The notes beneath the pieces were generated by a model. That model did not search any database. It saw nothing but the letters and a program-made list of their open reading frames with translations, and was not told where the DNA came from. A program made the position numbers and the translations under genes. This document shows positions 1 to 11,300 of a stretch of DNA of 64,000 nt, piece by piece. The stretch is taken from positions 992,001 to 1,056,000 of the forward strand of contig BLAL01000183.1 of assembly GCA_015698045.1 (NCBI GenBank). Reading direction: 5' to 3'. This stretch comes from Rhizophagus clarus (lineage: Eukaryota; Glomeromycota; Glomeromycetes; Glomerales; Glomeraceae). Numbering within the stretch: the first letter of the stretch is position 1; each line of letters begins with the position of its first letter.

Positions 1-1480
1 ATTTTTTTTTCTTTTCCTTCTTAGGTCTTTATTAAATTCTTCCAGTTTCACGTCAAAGGTACGTTATTTTTTTTGTTTCTAATTTTTTTTTGTTTCGTTT
101 TTTAACCTTATTTCATTCTTTCATTCCTTCTTTTTTTTTAGATTTCGTCTGCTCCTGGTTTTCTCTTTTTTTAGGTTTGTCAAAATTCTTTGAAACAGAA
201 AGTGGGTGTTCAGCTTCACTTTTTTTGTCTTATTCTCTTGTTCTTGCCTTCATACTAATAACAGTCTTTCATTTTTCTTTTTTTTTTTGTCTTCGTTTCA
301 TTTTTAATTTTGATACTCTTTCATTTTTGTTTATTTTCCCTTTTGGTTTCCCTTTCTTTATTCTCTTTCCTTTCACTTTTCCCCTCATTTTCATTTTTAT
401 TTCCCCTCCCATCTGTTTCTTTTGTTTTCCCTTTTTGTTTCCTTTTTTCTTCACTTTCTCTTCTATTTTTCATTTTTCTTCGCTTTCTCTTCCATTTTTC
501 CATTCGTTTTCTATCCCTTTTCCTTTCATCTTCTGTTTTTGTCCTCTTTACCTTTCATTTTCCCTTTTCCTATACGTTTTTTTTAGGGTTTCTGGATCTT
601 TTCAAAAATGAGGTGGGTGTTCTATTTCATTCCTTTTTTCACTGTATCCCTTTATCTTCATTACTAACAAAAATTTTTTTTTCCTCTTTTTATTTTCATT
701 TTCGTCTCATTTTTGATTTTGTTCTCTTTACCCTTTCATTTTCCCTTTCATTTTTCCCTTTTTCATTCCCTTTTCTTTTTCTTTCCATTTTATTTTTATT
801 TTCATTTCTTTCCCCTATTTTCATTTTTATTTCCCTTCCATCTGTTTCTTTTGTTTTCCCTTTTTGTTTTCTTTTTTCTTCGCTTTCCCCTTCCATTTTT
901 CCATCGTCTTCTGTTTTTATCCTCTTTACCTTTCGTCTTCCCTTTTGTGATACGTTTTTTTTAGGTTTTCTGGATCTTTTCAAAAATGGGATAGGTGTTC
1001 CGTTTCATTCCTTTTTTTACTGTATCCCTTTAACTACATTACTAACAATTTTTTTCTCTCATCTTTTCGTTTATGTTTCATTTTTGATTTTGTTCCCTTT
1101 CCCTTTCATTTTCTCTTTTATTTTCCCTTTTTCATTCCTTTTACTTTTTATTTTATTGTCGTTTCATTTTCCTTTCTGTTCCTTTATTTTTTCCTTTTTT
1201 GTTTCCTCTCCTCTCATTTTTCCTTTTATTTAATTTTCAATTTCTTCTCCTTTTCATTTTTCCTTTATGTTAATTTTTGTTCTTTTTATCCTTTTGCTTT
1301 CTCTTCCATTTCTGTTCCTCTCCCTTTTCATTTCCCCTTTGTTTTAATTTTGTTTCTTCATTTACCATCCTTTCGTTTTTCCCCTTTTATAAAACATATT
1401 ATTTCCCTCCCTTTTGGTCTTGCCTCCTTTTCCATTTATTTTGTTTTTGTTTCATTACTTTTCTATATATATGTATTTCA
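1..1480. repeat. Pyrimidine-rich tract with three ~385-410 bp tandem units
   Basis: The plus strand is almost pure T and C. A landmark, a T-run ending in TTTTTTAG followed by a short purine-containing block (TCTGGATCTTTTCAAAAATG) and then GTGGGTGTTC or a variant, recurs near 170-215, 580-625 and 957-1000. After each landmark comes a similar 'tattcat/tactaacaa' stretch. Long frames occur on both strands, but they encode only F, L, S and P (plus strand) or K, E and R (minus strand), as expected of biased DNA. I therefore see no gene here. Confidence 0.7.
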
Positions 1481-2040
1481 CATCATTATCACTAGTCATG
1501 TTAAATAAAAGTTTTGGCTTTGAATACAATAAACTTAAGTTTTAGTTTTAAATAAATGTACTTTACTCTTTTATTCAATAAACTTCGAAGGAATAAATTC
1601 ATAAATATTTTGTAACATAAAAGTTGTTTTATATTGCGAAACTTCTAAATTTATATTTATGTGAGAATAAATTTAAGTTAAAAAAATTAGCCAATCAAAA
1701 ATTAAAGTATATATCACGTGACAGGGGTGAGTAATATCAAATCTCACCTAGGGTGAGGAATAAATTCACCCTTTAATTTATTTTTTTTTTTTATTATAAT
1801 TTATTATTAATTTTTTTATTATAATTCATTATAATTGCGTTGTGTTAAGTTACAGATGTACATATGTACATATGATACATATGTATCGTACATACAACAT
1901 CTATTTAACCTTATAAGAAGCTCCTCCTCTGTAAACAGGTAGAGGTCCAATAGTGCCTATAGGGGGAGAGCCATTGCTACTCCCTTCGCTTGTTTATAGT
2001 GACAAAAAGAGGAAGTCTTCAGTAGTAAGGCTTAGTATAA
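1481..2040. other. AT-rich intergenic stretch with a small GC-richer island
   Basis: No coding signal is visible. Positions 1915-2030 are markedly richer in G and C than their surroundings, with blocks such as cctcctctg and aggtagagg. I could not fold this into a tRNA or a known RNA. Tandem tacatatgta-type palindromes lie at 1855-1885. Confidence 0.4.
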
Positions 2041-2159
2041 TTATAAAATCTATATTTTTAAATTATTTTATAATGATATTATATTTCTGAGTTATTTCAT
2101 AAAGACATTTATATTTTCAAGTCATTTTATAATGATTATTATATTTATATTTCTAAAAA

Positions 2160-2590
2160 TTTAAGTTGTTTTATTATGATATATTAAATTAAATATGTAG
2201 TATTTCATCTATATTTTTAAGCTATATCCAAAAACTATTTCATAATAATATTTGAATAAATGCAAAATAATTTCATTATTACAAAGATATTTTATATATA
2301 GTATTGTATTTATATTTTTAAGTTATATTTACAAACTATTTAATAAATGCAAAATAATTTCATTATTGCAACAAACTATTTCATAATAATATTTGAATAA
2401 ATGCAGAATAATTTCATTATTGCAGAGATATTTTATATTTAATATTTTATTTATATTTCTAAACTATATTTACAACCTATTTTATAATAATATTTGAATA
2501 AATGCAAAATAATTTCATTATTACAAAATTATTGTAAAAATATTTCATGTATAGTATTTCATTTATATTTTTAAATTATATTTGTAAACC
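2160..2590. repeat. Three AT-rich tandem units (~105-140 bp)
   Basis: Each unit contains a near-identical core, aataatatttgaataaatg followed by caaaataatttcattatt, then a TATA-rich tail reading tttatatttytaa. Units start near 2228, 2334 and 2474. No coding frame crosses them. Confidence 0.6.
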
Positions 2591-2763
2591 CTTATAAAAT
2601 AATATTAAAATAAATTCAAGTTTTACAAAATTATTTCAATATAATAAAAGTATCTTATAATTATTATAAAATTAATTCAAAAAAAATAGCATTTTTAGTA
2701 AAAGGATGTATAGTAAAATTTTCAATTTAGGATATCTTGATCAATATTAATGCTATCAAAATA

Positions 2764-2816
2764 AAGTTTATACCATTAGATTCGTCTCATTAAGACGAAT
2801 CCAATGATATAAACTT
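2764..2816. repeat. 53-bp hairpin (24-bp arms, 5-nt loop)
   Basis: The left arm at 2764-2787 and the reverse complement of the right arm at 2793-2816 differ at only two positions. The loop is catta at 2788-2792. It lies 150 bp inside the right end of the repeat that stops at 2966, so it may be an internal part of that element. Confidence 0.85.
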
Positions 2817-2819
2817 CAT

Positions 2820-2966
2820 TAAAATCCAATTAGTAGATATTTTAAATACAGGGGTATATAGGATAAGAAATTTTCAAAAATACCCCTGAAATAAGCAACT
2901 TTTTGAAAATTTTATATGATCAATAAGCAAACTTAACCCCTGACCTATTTATATATAGTTCAGGAT
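2820..2966. mobile_element. Right-end fragment of an element with AGATCCTGAACWAT termini
   Basis: The stretch ends in tatatatagttcaggatct followed by TA. Its last ~60 bp (tatatgatcaataagcaaac and following) match the right end of the element closing at 54332. I could not find a matching left end, so only the right part is called. Confidence 0.5.
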
Positions 2967-2977
2967 CTTATTATAAT

Positions 2978-3404
2978 TTGGAGAAGAGCCATAAGTTATT
3001 TTTATGTGAGGCTGAAGCATTTAGTTTTACTAAGTATTATCTTTTACCTGAGATATCTATGATTACCATTTTTTGGACTTATTTGTGTAGTTCTTCTGAT
3101 TTGATTGGATATTTATGCTTACTTACACTTGTCTTTGTATTGAATTTTTCTTGCTTTTTTCTTTGAAATTTGAATGGTGATATAATTCTAGAAGAAAATA
3201 GCGCATAAACAGCAGGTGAAAATTTATATACATAGTACAGGCATGAATGATTTAATTTAATTAATACCTAACTAATCTTTTTTTTTTATTTAGGTCACTC
3301 ACTCAGTTATTTTTTAAATAATGATCAAGAAGAGCTGCTAGTTTCAACAAGTAGTCATTGGACCAAAGAATTAGAAGAAAGCTGTAAAAATTTATATAAT
3401 ACAG
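2978..3404 (+). pseudogene. Decayed host-type exon fragments
   Basis: A possible exon at 3294-3404 lies between a good acceptor (T-run then TTTAG) and a GT. It reads HSLSYFLNNDQEELLVSTSS and continues for about 17 more residues (HWTKELEESCKNLYNT). A donor (CAGCAG then GTGAAA, near 3220) would join it in phase to an upstream segment reading NGDIILEENSA, which is cut by a TAA. The amino-acid mix looks like real protein rather than biased DNA, but I do not recognise the family. The frame from 2978 (LFLCEAEAFSF) may be another piece. This is a fragment, not a working gene, and the exon limits are inferred. Confidence 0.35.
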
Positions 3405-3469
3405 GTGCAATGATTTATTATTACTTTACAGAAACCTTGAAAATATGAGCGATGTTGAATTGATACGGG

Positions 3470-3890
3470 TACGATATAAATTTCATGTCATAATGGTATC
3501 AATTTCTGTGATGATATTGTTATAATGTTGATTTGATATCGTTACTTCATCACCATAATTTATCGCGAAAATATCGTGATGATATCTATTCAAAAGAATA
3601 TCAAATCGGCACAGCCTTGATATCATTACGATGTTGGTAATTTCAAAAAAAAAGGATGATATATTTGCGATATTGATTTGATATCGTCACTTCATCCCAC
3701 AATTTATCGCTGAGATATCATGACAACATTTATTTAAAAAAATATCTGATCGGTATAGTCTTGATATCGTTACGATATTGGTAATTTCAGGGATAAAAAA
3801 AGATGTATTTACGATATTGATTTGATATCGTCACTTCATTGCCGCAACTCATTTGTGGTATCGCAACTCATCTGCAATACCGTAAATATT
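3470..3890. repeat. Tandem 'gatatcgt' repeats, ~150-bp period, three copies
   Basis: Copies begin near 3525, 3675 and 3815. Each reads tttgatatcgt-(t/c)acttcat and then atttatcgc...atatc. The same words (gatatcgtsacg) recur at 41310-42660, so this is a dispersed repeat family in the window. There is no coding potential. Confidence 0.6.
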
Positions 3891-4020
3891 AAACTTTTTT
3901 TTTTTTTTACAACTTTTATATGTATAACGTGCTGCCATATTATTAAAATAAAATTTTGATATTTTTATACGATTAAGCAAGATTACATAGAAATATACTA
4001 TGGACTTTGACTACTTCCGT

Positions 4021-4140
4021 ATGTCACCGCTACAGAGGTTGTTGAGATTGCGGTTGCAAAGGCTTCCAAATTTTAATAAGAGAATTCTTTTTACGAATTT
4101 CTTGTTCTTATATAGGTTTATTACGATATTGAGAAGACAT
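4021..4140 (-). pseudogene. Degenerate second copy of the Q-rich gene's start
   Basis: Reading down from the ATG at 4140 the frame gives MSSQ, then EIRKK, NSLIK, W and QPQSQQP, with internal stops. It lines up with MSSQDLDKEQGIRKKGSLIK of the gene starting at 27242. The upstream flank (4141-4360) also matches the flank of that gene, sharing ttgatcttaccacatcatga. A block holding promoter and first codons was therefore duplicated about 23 kb away and then decayed. Confidence 0.7.
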
Positions 4141-4660
4141 TTTTAAAACTTGTTTGATGATGATTCTACAGGTTAAAATGTGAGTCAAAAATTTTTTTTT
4201 CTTCTCATTTTTTTTTATTATTATAAATCAATTCTTTCATTCCTTATTTTTGCATTGATCTTACCACATCATGATCGAGTATGATTAATATGGTGGTCAA
4301 TTTCGAAAGAAAAAATATATTTTTTTTGATATACTTTGATGTATTTTCCATATGATTTTAGATATTGAGAATTTGGTAAGAGAAGAGTTTTTTTAATTAC
4401 TACTTTAACGAAATGTACTAACACTTGTTCTTTTTTTTAGACAGGTTCAAAGCATGGGATTTTAACTGGAGCTCAGGGGTGTAGATTTCGGTGGGTATTT
4501 TATAACATTTTTTTTTTAAATCTTTTTTTTTTTAATGTACTATTACTAACAGTTCGTTTCTTTGGAATTTTTCTATTTTGTAAATTATACTAGTAGTTTA
4601 TGTATTATTATTTAGCCGTATAATAAAATAATTTATTGGCATTTTAAAATATATTAATCA
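4141..4660. other. Duplicated upstream flank and AT-rich spacer
   Basis: Positions 4141-4360 are the diverged partner of 27243-27420, with the same order of a T-run, a gatcttaccacatcatgatc block and 'gattaatatggt'. The rest is AT-rich with no coding signal. Confidence 0.5.
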
Positions 4661-5290
4661 TGCATCAGGAAATTTTATAGGGCGAAAAATTGCGTAAGTT
4701 TACGATTTTGTAAGTTTACGAAAGTTTATGGCATAATATTTTGAAAAATTTTGAAATATTACATAAGTTTACAATTTCGTAAGATTTATGTGATATTATG
4801 GTCAAAATATTACGCAAGTTTTCAATATCGTAAGATTTACGCAATATTACGGTCAAAATATTACGCAAGTTTTCAATATCGTAAGATTTACGCAATATTA
4901 CGGTCAAAATATTTCAAAAATTTACGAGACTGTAAACCTGCGTAATATTACGGTTGAAATATTTCAAAAATTTACGAAACTGTAAATCTGCGTAATATTA
5001 CGGTCAAAATATTCTGCAAATTTACGAAACTGTAAACCTGCGTAATATTACGGTTGAAATATTTCAAAAATTTACGAGACTGTAAACCTGCGTAATATTA
5101 CGGTTGAAATATTTCGAAAATTTACGAGACTGTAAACCTGCATAATATTACGGTTGAAATATTTCGAAAATTTACGAGACTGTAAACCTGCGTAATATTA
5201 CGGTTAAAATATTTCAAAAATTTACGAGACTGTAAACCTGCGTAATATTACGGTTAAAATATTTCAAAAATTTAATATTACTATTCAATC
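4661..5290. repeat. 50-bp tandem repeat array with a defined left terminus
   Basis: From about 4790 to 4920 there are 51-bp units (acgcaagttttcaatatcgt). From 4921 to 5290 there are about eight 50-bp units containing tgtaaacctgcgtaatatta. The left end, catcaggaaattttatag followed by a gcgaaaa block, also occurs in reverse orientation at 24490-24525, where similar 'attacg' repeats end. This marks the edge of a dispersed repeat. ORFs across it are by-products of the repeat. Confidence 0.75.
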
Positions 5291-5650
5291 GTTAAAGCTG
5301 CGTATGCAGTAGAACATATACAAGGGGCATGTGATACTATTGAATAATCAAAAATAATATAAACACCTTTTTTTTTAAGTTTGGGAAAACAAATTTATTT
5401 TTATTTACGAATTTTTTATCATTTACAATTTTTATATTAAAATTAAAGTAAATTCTAATTTTTATTATAACTTAATAAAAAAATACACATTTGATACTTG
5501 TTTGCTACTATTTTATAAAATAGTACCCAGGTTGTACGGCGTGGATGTCAGTATCAGTCACAGCCCAAAAAAAACGTGAGTCTCCAGCCGATATTTGGTA
5601 CGGACTGGGCCTAGCTACTCACTTAATAATAAATAAAAAAATAAAAATAA
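5291..5650. other. Spacer with a GC-rich block at 5521-5612
   Basis: Most of the stretch is AT-rich. Positions 5521-5612 are clearly richer in G and C and include gtacggcgtggatgtcag and gccgatatttggtacgg. The block sits just past the last exon of the minus-strand Myb-like gene, so it would be its 3' flank or a short dispersed repeat. I recall similar blocks in Rhizophagus genomes but cannot check. No tRNA A/B boxes or ribozyme core are recognisable. Confidence 0.35.
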
Positions 5651-6021
5651 TTATCTTCTACGATACGTAGGTAAGTTTCTCCTTCTTCTACGATTATCAC
5701 ACGTGACTAAAATTGATCAAATTTATCAAATTTAAAACATGAACGTAAATATTAATTATAAATTTTATTATAGTATAATTACCCGGCCTCTCCCAAAATC
5801 TCGTTCTAAATTCGCGATAATATCTTTGGCCGGTACGCGTCCACAGCCGCCGCCCAGGGTTACCATTATAATAAAGGACATAGTTCTAAATATCAAAATC
5901 AGTTTGAATATTCGATAAATACATTTAATTTATATGAATGTAATTTTATTTATTTACTTACATGGTAATCCCTGACGAGGTTCCTCCACTTTTGGCTGCA
6001 CTGTTGCCCAGAAACCCTCGT
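5651..6021 (-). CDS. Myb/SANT-like DNA-binding protein, exons 2-4
   Basis: Three minus-strand exons are proposed: 6021-5962 after TTTCAG, 5885-5783 after ATTTAG, and 5706-5651 after TTTTAG. Introns begin GTAAGT and GTAATT. All three join in phase and end in TAA. Exon 2 reads VSGQQCSQKWRNLVRDYH, the QC..KW.NL.RDY signature of Myb/SANT-like (trihelix) DNA-binding domains. Exon 3 reads NYVLYYNGNPGRR...FWERPG. Exon 4 is a basic tail (NRRRRRNLPTYRRR) that could be a nuclear localisation signal. Exon 1 lies 16 kb away at 22472-22629, beyond two LINEs inserted in intron 1. Such domains occur in host regulators and also beside Harbinger-type transposases, so it could be either. Confidence 0.65.
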
Positions 6022-6067
6022 CTGAAATATTCTATTTATTCTGATTTAATTAAATGGATTGGTTAAT

Positions 6068-6082
6068 TTGAATTTAAATTCT
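6068..6082. repeat. Target-site duplication, copy 1 (15 bp)
   Basis: The sequence ttgaatttaaattct lies directly before LINE copy 1. The identical 15 bp stand between the two LINEs and after the second one. It contains the perfect 12-bp palindrome GAATTTAAATTC. Confidence 0.85.
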
Positions 6083-6183
6083 GACGATCTGCGCTCCTTT
6101 TTCCGCTGATCACTCTGTCCATTTTTTTAGCTAACACTTTTTTCAAAAAACTTATAGTTTTCCCTACCTAAAAGTCCTCGAAT

Positions 6184-8313
6184 ATGCCTAATAACGTTGC
6201 TAGACGAGGCCGCGGCTCCTTTAATCCTAATAGTAGGAAGGCCAGCCGCCAAGAACGAAGAAATAACAATAATAACTCTGATAACTCTGGTTCTGACGGT
6301 GAACACACTGTCCAGCAAAAACGCTCTAGAACTATCTCTGAACAAGCTATGGATGAAGATATCGTCGCCGATACAGCGGCTGACGCTGGTGTTGAAGTTC
6401 TTGCTTCCTCCCCTAAAGAAAATAATACTGCTTCTACTTCCCTTTCCTCCCATCCGAATATGGCTGCGGCTCTTTCTGCGCCTAACGATAACGCGTCTGA
6501 TGGACTCAACGCGTCCATGCATGCTAGGACAAAGACTCCTGCATCCCCCCCTAACGCGTCGCCTGATAAGGCTACTGATGATGATCCCCCAGTTGATCAA
6601 TTTCTTGTTCAATCACCAACCTTCTCCATCGACAGAAATGATTTTCAGGCTGCGGCTGCCCCCAACTCTGCCCCTGACACTCTAAAAACCTTCCCTACTA
6701 ATAAGGCATTGATTGATGCCGTCAACAATACCTTTTTAGAAATGTACGAGTCGTACACTGGAAAAGCAAGAATGACTGGTTCTGGTGATGCCAAACGTCT
6801 CGTTATTCATTTCCAATCCAAGGAGGCCCGTGACGCCTGCGTTGGTGCTGCTCACCAACAGTTCCCGGATCTTGTTTTCCATGCCCACGATCCTAAGCAG
6901 CTCCGGAGTGATGAAGACCTCCGAGCCATCCAAGTTACCGATATACCTTTTTTCTTAACCAAAGACAATATCATGTCTTATTTCAAGAAATTCGGTAACA
7001 TTCAATCCTGTAGAGTTTACTCCAGGAAAAATGCCAAAGTACAACAAGCCAGAATTGTTTACGATTCTGCCCTCTCTATCACTCGCTTTGACTCCCAATG
7101 GGCCGTTTACTGCTTCTCCACCTGTCTCCGGGTGACCCCGTGTCACTATACAGTTGATCAAAAATCCTCGCGCCGAGCATTCGTTGCTACGCTCACACAA
7201 TTACCTCCTAACACCAAAGACATTGACCTGGCTCCTTTCACTAGAGACCTTGGTGCCAAGGCCGTCAACGTTCCCCTATCCCTGAACTCCTATAAACCCA
7301 AGAGATGGGCTTATGTCACGTTCAATTCTCAAGAAACCATGGATGCCGCTATGGAACAGATCATTGGTTTCCGAGGCCATACATTACAATGGAACCTCCC
7401 AGATAATACTAATAAACTTTGCCACAGATGTGGTAAATTAGGCTGTGCTCCCAGTCAATGCCCAAGCCGCCAGGATAGAGGTCGTACTAGGGGAAGAAAC
7501 CCGGTGGCTGCACTTAAAGAACGCTTCAATATCAATCAACCTGCCCGACCTAAAGAGCGTGCACGCTCTGGCTCTCGTTCACGCTCGCGCTCAAAAGGTC
7601 CTAGCAATTCTCAATCCTCCCAGCCCCAAAAACCCTTGGCTCACACCCGACCTGACACCACTCCTCGCCGCAATCGCTCTAAATCCAATGATCAACGTGA
7701 CCGTTCAGTATCTTTTTCTACGGTCTTACGTACACCTCCTCCCCTTTCCACATCTAATCAAGCTACTACTATGTCTCCCCATGAGGCTGCTACTATTTTA
7801 TCCTTGTTGAAGTCCCTCCAACAAGATATGGCTGATGTTCGAGAACGTATCACAGCCTTGGAACTCAACGATAGGCGTATGACTCGTATTGAGCAGCACC
7901 TTGGTTTGCTTCCCCCGCCTGATATCCCAGCCACTAGTCAGGTTACAGCTATGCTTGTAGACGCACCGGCTATACCTGACTCTACTATTGAACAAATCTC
8001 CCCTCGATCCGCTACTTTGCCTGCACAAAAGCTTCTCCTCAACCCCTTATCTCCTGGTTTCATCCCTTCACGACCAGTTAGGGCTCCCATCTCCGCTCCT
8101 GTTGTTACTTCTGATATTTCCTCAACATCTTTCACCTCTCATATGGCTCCCTCTTCCGCCCAAACTCACGACGAAATTCAAGCCATTAATGCGAAGCATT
8201 CGGCTATTGAAAACAAGTTGGATATGCTTGCCAACTCTATTAGCGGTTTTATCGGATCAATTGCTTCCTCTTCGATTTCCTCGGACTCAGCTAACACAGC
8301 TGGTTCTAATTAA
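6184..8313 (+). CDS. LINE copy 1 ORF1: RNA-binding protein with RRMs and zinc knuckle
   Basis: This is a 709-aa nucleic-acid-binding protein that would coat the LINE RNA. The start is the ATG at 6184, ~100 bp into the element, giving MPNNVARRGRGSF. A disordered N-terminal third (residues 1-165) rich in N, S, D and A is followed by a segment reading VNNTFLEMYESYTGKARM. Next come an RRM-like fold at about 245-315 (LRAIQVTDIPFF...YFKKFGNI) and a second at about 332-400. A zinc knuckle of C-X2-C-X4-C-X4-C type sits at about 411-425 (CHRCGKLGCAPSQC, with C where H is usual), then an RS-rich stretch near 460-475. A coiled coil lies near 533-573 (EAATILSLLKSLQQDM). The frame is intact. Confidence 0.85.
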   Translation: MPNNVARRGRGSFNPNSRKASRQERRNNNNNSDNSGSDGEHTVQQKRSRTISEQAMDEDIVADTAADAGVEVLASSPKENNTASTSLSSHPNMAAALSAPNDNASDGLNASMHARTKTPASPPNASPDKATDDDPPVDQFLVQSPTFSIDRNDFQAAAAPNSAPDTLKTFPTNKALIDAVNNTFLEMYESYTGKARMTGSGDAKRLVIHFQSKEARDACVGAAHQQFPDLVFHAHDPKQLRSDEDLRAIQVTDIPFFLTKDNIMSYFKKFGNIQSCRVYSRKNAKVQQARIVYDSALSITRFDSQWAVYCFSTCLRVTPCHYTVDQKSSRRAFVATLTQLPPNTKDIDLAPFTRDLGAKAVNVPLSLNSYKPKRWAYVTFNSQETMDAAMEQIIGFRGHTLQWNLPDNTNKLCHRCGKLGCAPSQCPSRQDRGRTRGRNPVAALKERFNINQPARPKERARSGSRSRSRSKGPSNSQSSQPQKPLAHTRPDTTPRRNRSKSNDQRDRSVSFSTVLRTPPPLSTSNQATTMSPHEAATILSLLKSLQQDMADVRERITALELNDRRMTRIEQHLGLLPPPDIPATSQVTAMLVDAPAIPDSTIEQISPRSATLPAQKLLLNPLSPGFIPSRPVRAPISAPVVTSDISSTSFTSHMAPSSAQTHDEIQAINAKHSAIENKLDMLANSISGFIGSIASSSISSDSANTAGSN

Positions 8314-8362
8314 TTGTCCTTCCTATTCTACCTTCCCCGTCTGACTTTATCATTGTGCTATA

Positions 8363-11300
8363 ATGACGGACAATAATTTTGATTACGATTCCTTTGCTCG
8401 CAATCCCCCCAACCCCATAGACATAGATGAACTTACCTTACAAGATTCCTTATTTTCTTCTACTTCTCCTTCGCTCTCCCCCTTCAATTCCTTTAATATT
8501 TCTTCTCTTAACATTAACGGTCTTAAGATGTTTTCACAAAATAAGATCGAGTTATTAAATAATTTTTTTTCCCTTAAACATATCTCTTTTGGTGGTGTCG
8601 TTGACACCCATCTTCACCCCAAACAAATGCATTTTTTGTCTAAACGACTTTCTAATTACACTGTTTTTTCTTCTATTTTGGATACCTCCCAACATGTTCG
8701 CTCCTCCGGAGGGGTTTCCCTTTTTATTGAAAATTCTTTGGCTTCTCACGTTCACACTTATACCTCACTTTCATCACGATTGCTTTCTGTTGACCTTTAT
8801 TTCAAAGGCAACGTTAAACTTCGAATTTTTGTTGTTTATGTTCCTCCTACTTCTGATCAATCCTTGCGCGATGAAACTATTGACCTCCTTATTCTCGCCT
8901 TGTCAGACGCCAAACGTTTAGGCTTTCATCACGCAGTTTGTGGTGATTTTAATATGCACCTAGATCTATTCTACCCTATATTTTTTAATCAGCCTCAAAT
9001 CGCTTCCAAACGTATCCATCGCCTTTTTAATTTTCTTTTGGCGAATGGATATGTTGATTTTACTCCTATCAATTTTTCCTCTACCTCTTTGGGTACATAT
9101 CATCGTGCGGATGTTGTTTCCCGTATTGATTATGTTTGGTCTTGTCCCCTTCTTAAACGATTCTTACTCACCTCTGTCATTTTTGACGCGCGTGATCTTA
9201 ACCTCTCTGATCATAATCCTGTTATTACCTATTACGATTTTTCCTTTTTATCTTCTTCTCTCAAACCAGCACGTGCTCGGCAACTTCAACGACGTTCTCG
9301 TCGTATATTTTCTTTTGATTCAGTTACCCCTCACAATGGGAGGATTTTTCTGCCCATATTGACAATTTATGTAACACTTCCCCTATTGTATTTGCCTCTT
9401 GGCACGTTAATCGTATGTGTGAATATTTACACACTAACATTATCGCTGGCGCCAATGCTGTCCTACCCGCGCGTACTGTTGGCAATGACCATACCCCTAA
9501 ACTCCCTAAAGATTTGGAAACCCTGATCCAGCATTACCGCTTCCTCAATCGTGTCCTTCACTCCATTAGACTATTACGTAAACACCCGCACACCCTTTCA
9601 TCTTCTCATGACCGTAAATGGTCTGGCTACTTGATTAGATTAAATAATATATTTAATCTATATAAATCTGTTTTTTCCCCTGTCCCTGTTTTGCCTTTAT
9701 CTTTACTTTCTTGTCGGACGGATAATTTTAATTCTCTGTTCCGTACTCTTTTACATGCCTCTAAATTATTAAGAGGCTTACATCTTTTGAAAGAAAAAGA
9801 GTTTCAGGATTCATCTATTAAGGCTCACCTTGCATCTCGTGACCAGAATTTTGATACTGATATCTCTTCATTTATCAACTCAGCGCTTTCTCGCTCACGT
9901 CGTCGCATCGTGTTAGATCGTGTTTTTATTGACCATTCTACCACTCCTCAGTTATTGACGAATCCTCAAGATATTTCTGATGCTGTGGTTAATCACTTCC
10001 AAAATGCAGTCCTGATCAAATCCTCTCCGCCCTCGCATATATCGGCTTTGCCTGATCGATGGCGCTCTGAATATTCACCTATGGACTCAGTTTCTCCTGA
10101 TATCTATAGTTCTCTGTTGTCTCCCCCTCCCTAGAGGAGTGGCTCTCTACGGTTTCTTCTATGCCTAATGGCAAAGCTCCCGGCCCTTCCATGATTACTT
10201 ATGAAATGCTCAAACATTTGGGACCTATCGCCAATTCTTTACTTTTAATTCTGATCCGCAAATGTTTTGCTTCTGCTGACATTCCTGATCTCTGGCGACA
10301 AGCCATGGTATTTCCTATCCCCAAGCCGCACGAATGGCGATGCCAATTGAAAAATACCCGTCCTATTACACTTCTGGAAGTTATCCGGAAAGCCTTTGTC
10401 AAGTTTTTTTACAACCGCTTGTCTACCATCTTGGCTGCCCACAATGTTCTCAAAGGTGGCAATTTTGCGGGGCTACCAGGAGGAACATGTCGTGATCCTA
10501 TCATCACTCTTGAGTCCATCATTCATGATGCCAATTATAACAATTCTCCTCTTTGGATTTTATCGCAAGACATCTCCAAAGCATTTGACTCGGTTAACCT
10601 TACTATGTTGAAGTTCGCTTTAGAACACATTCGTCTACCCGCGACTGCTATCACGCTTATTTTATCTCTTTTCATGAACCGTTCTAATCGGGTGTTTACT
10701 GCTCACGGTGAGACCTCTTCCTACCGGGTTCGCATTGGCATAGACCAAGGCGAAGTAATTTCCCCACTTCTATGGGTTATCTACATCGATCCTCTTTTGA
10801 CTGTTTTGAAAAATGAGATGTTGGACCCTTACGTTTTACGGTCCCCATCTTTAACTTCCGCTGATACGGTCTCTATTCCTGATATCTCTATTAACAACCT
10901 GGTCTTCATGGATGATTCTACTCTTATTTCTTCGTCGAAGGCTGGCTTGGAACATATGTTATCAATCACAGAAGAATTTTACTCGTTGAACAATACTTCT
11001 GCTAACCATCAAAAATATGTCTTGATATCAAATTCATTGCCTCTAACCACTACATCCACTATTCTCCCAGTGGAATTTCACTTGTCTTTATCGTCTTTGA
11101 ACGATATTCCTTCCATCTTCGTCACTCCTCTTTCTATTACCTCTTCCTTTTGCTTTTTAGGGGTATGGTTCATTATCAAAGGCTCTCGCGACTTTGTTAA
11201 AAATCAGATTGCCAGTGAATGTAATTCCTTCGCTGCCACTCTTCGCCCGGCCAAGCTCTCTGCTAAACAAGTGGTTTATCTCTATAACTCAGTGCTCATT

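Noticed and set aside
90-1233. Long frames in the T/C-rich tract (173 and 307 codons)
   Set aside because: They contain almost only F, L, S, P and I and have mirrored K/E/R frames on the other strand. Composition explains them.
1915-2030. Possible tRNA or small structured RNA
   Set aside because: No cloverleaf, A box or B box could be traced.
4716-4945. Frames of 63-64 codons in the 50-bp repeat array
   Set aside because: Repetitive peptides with the array's period; no start context or homologue.
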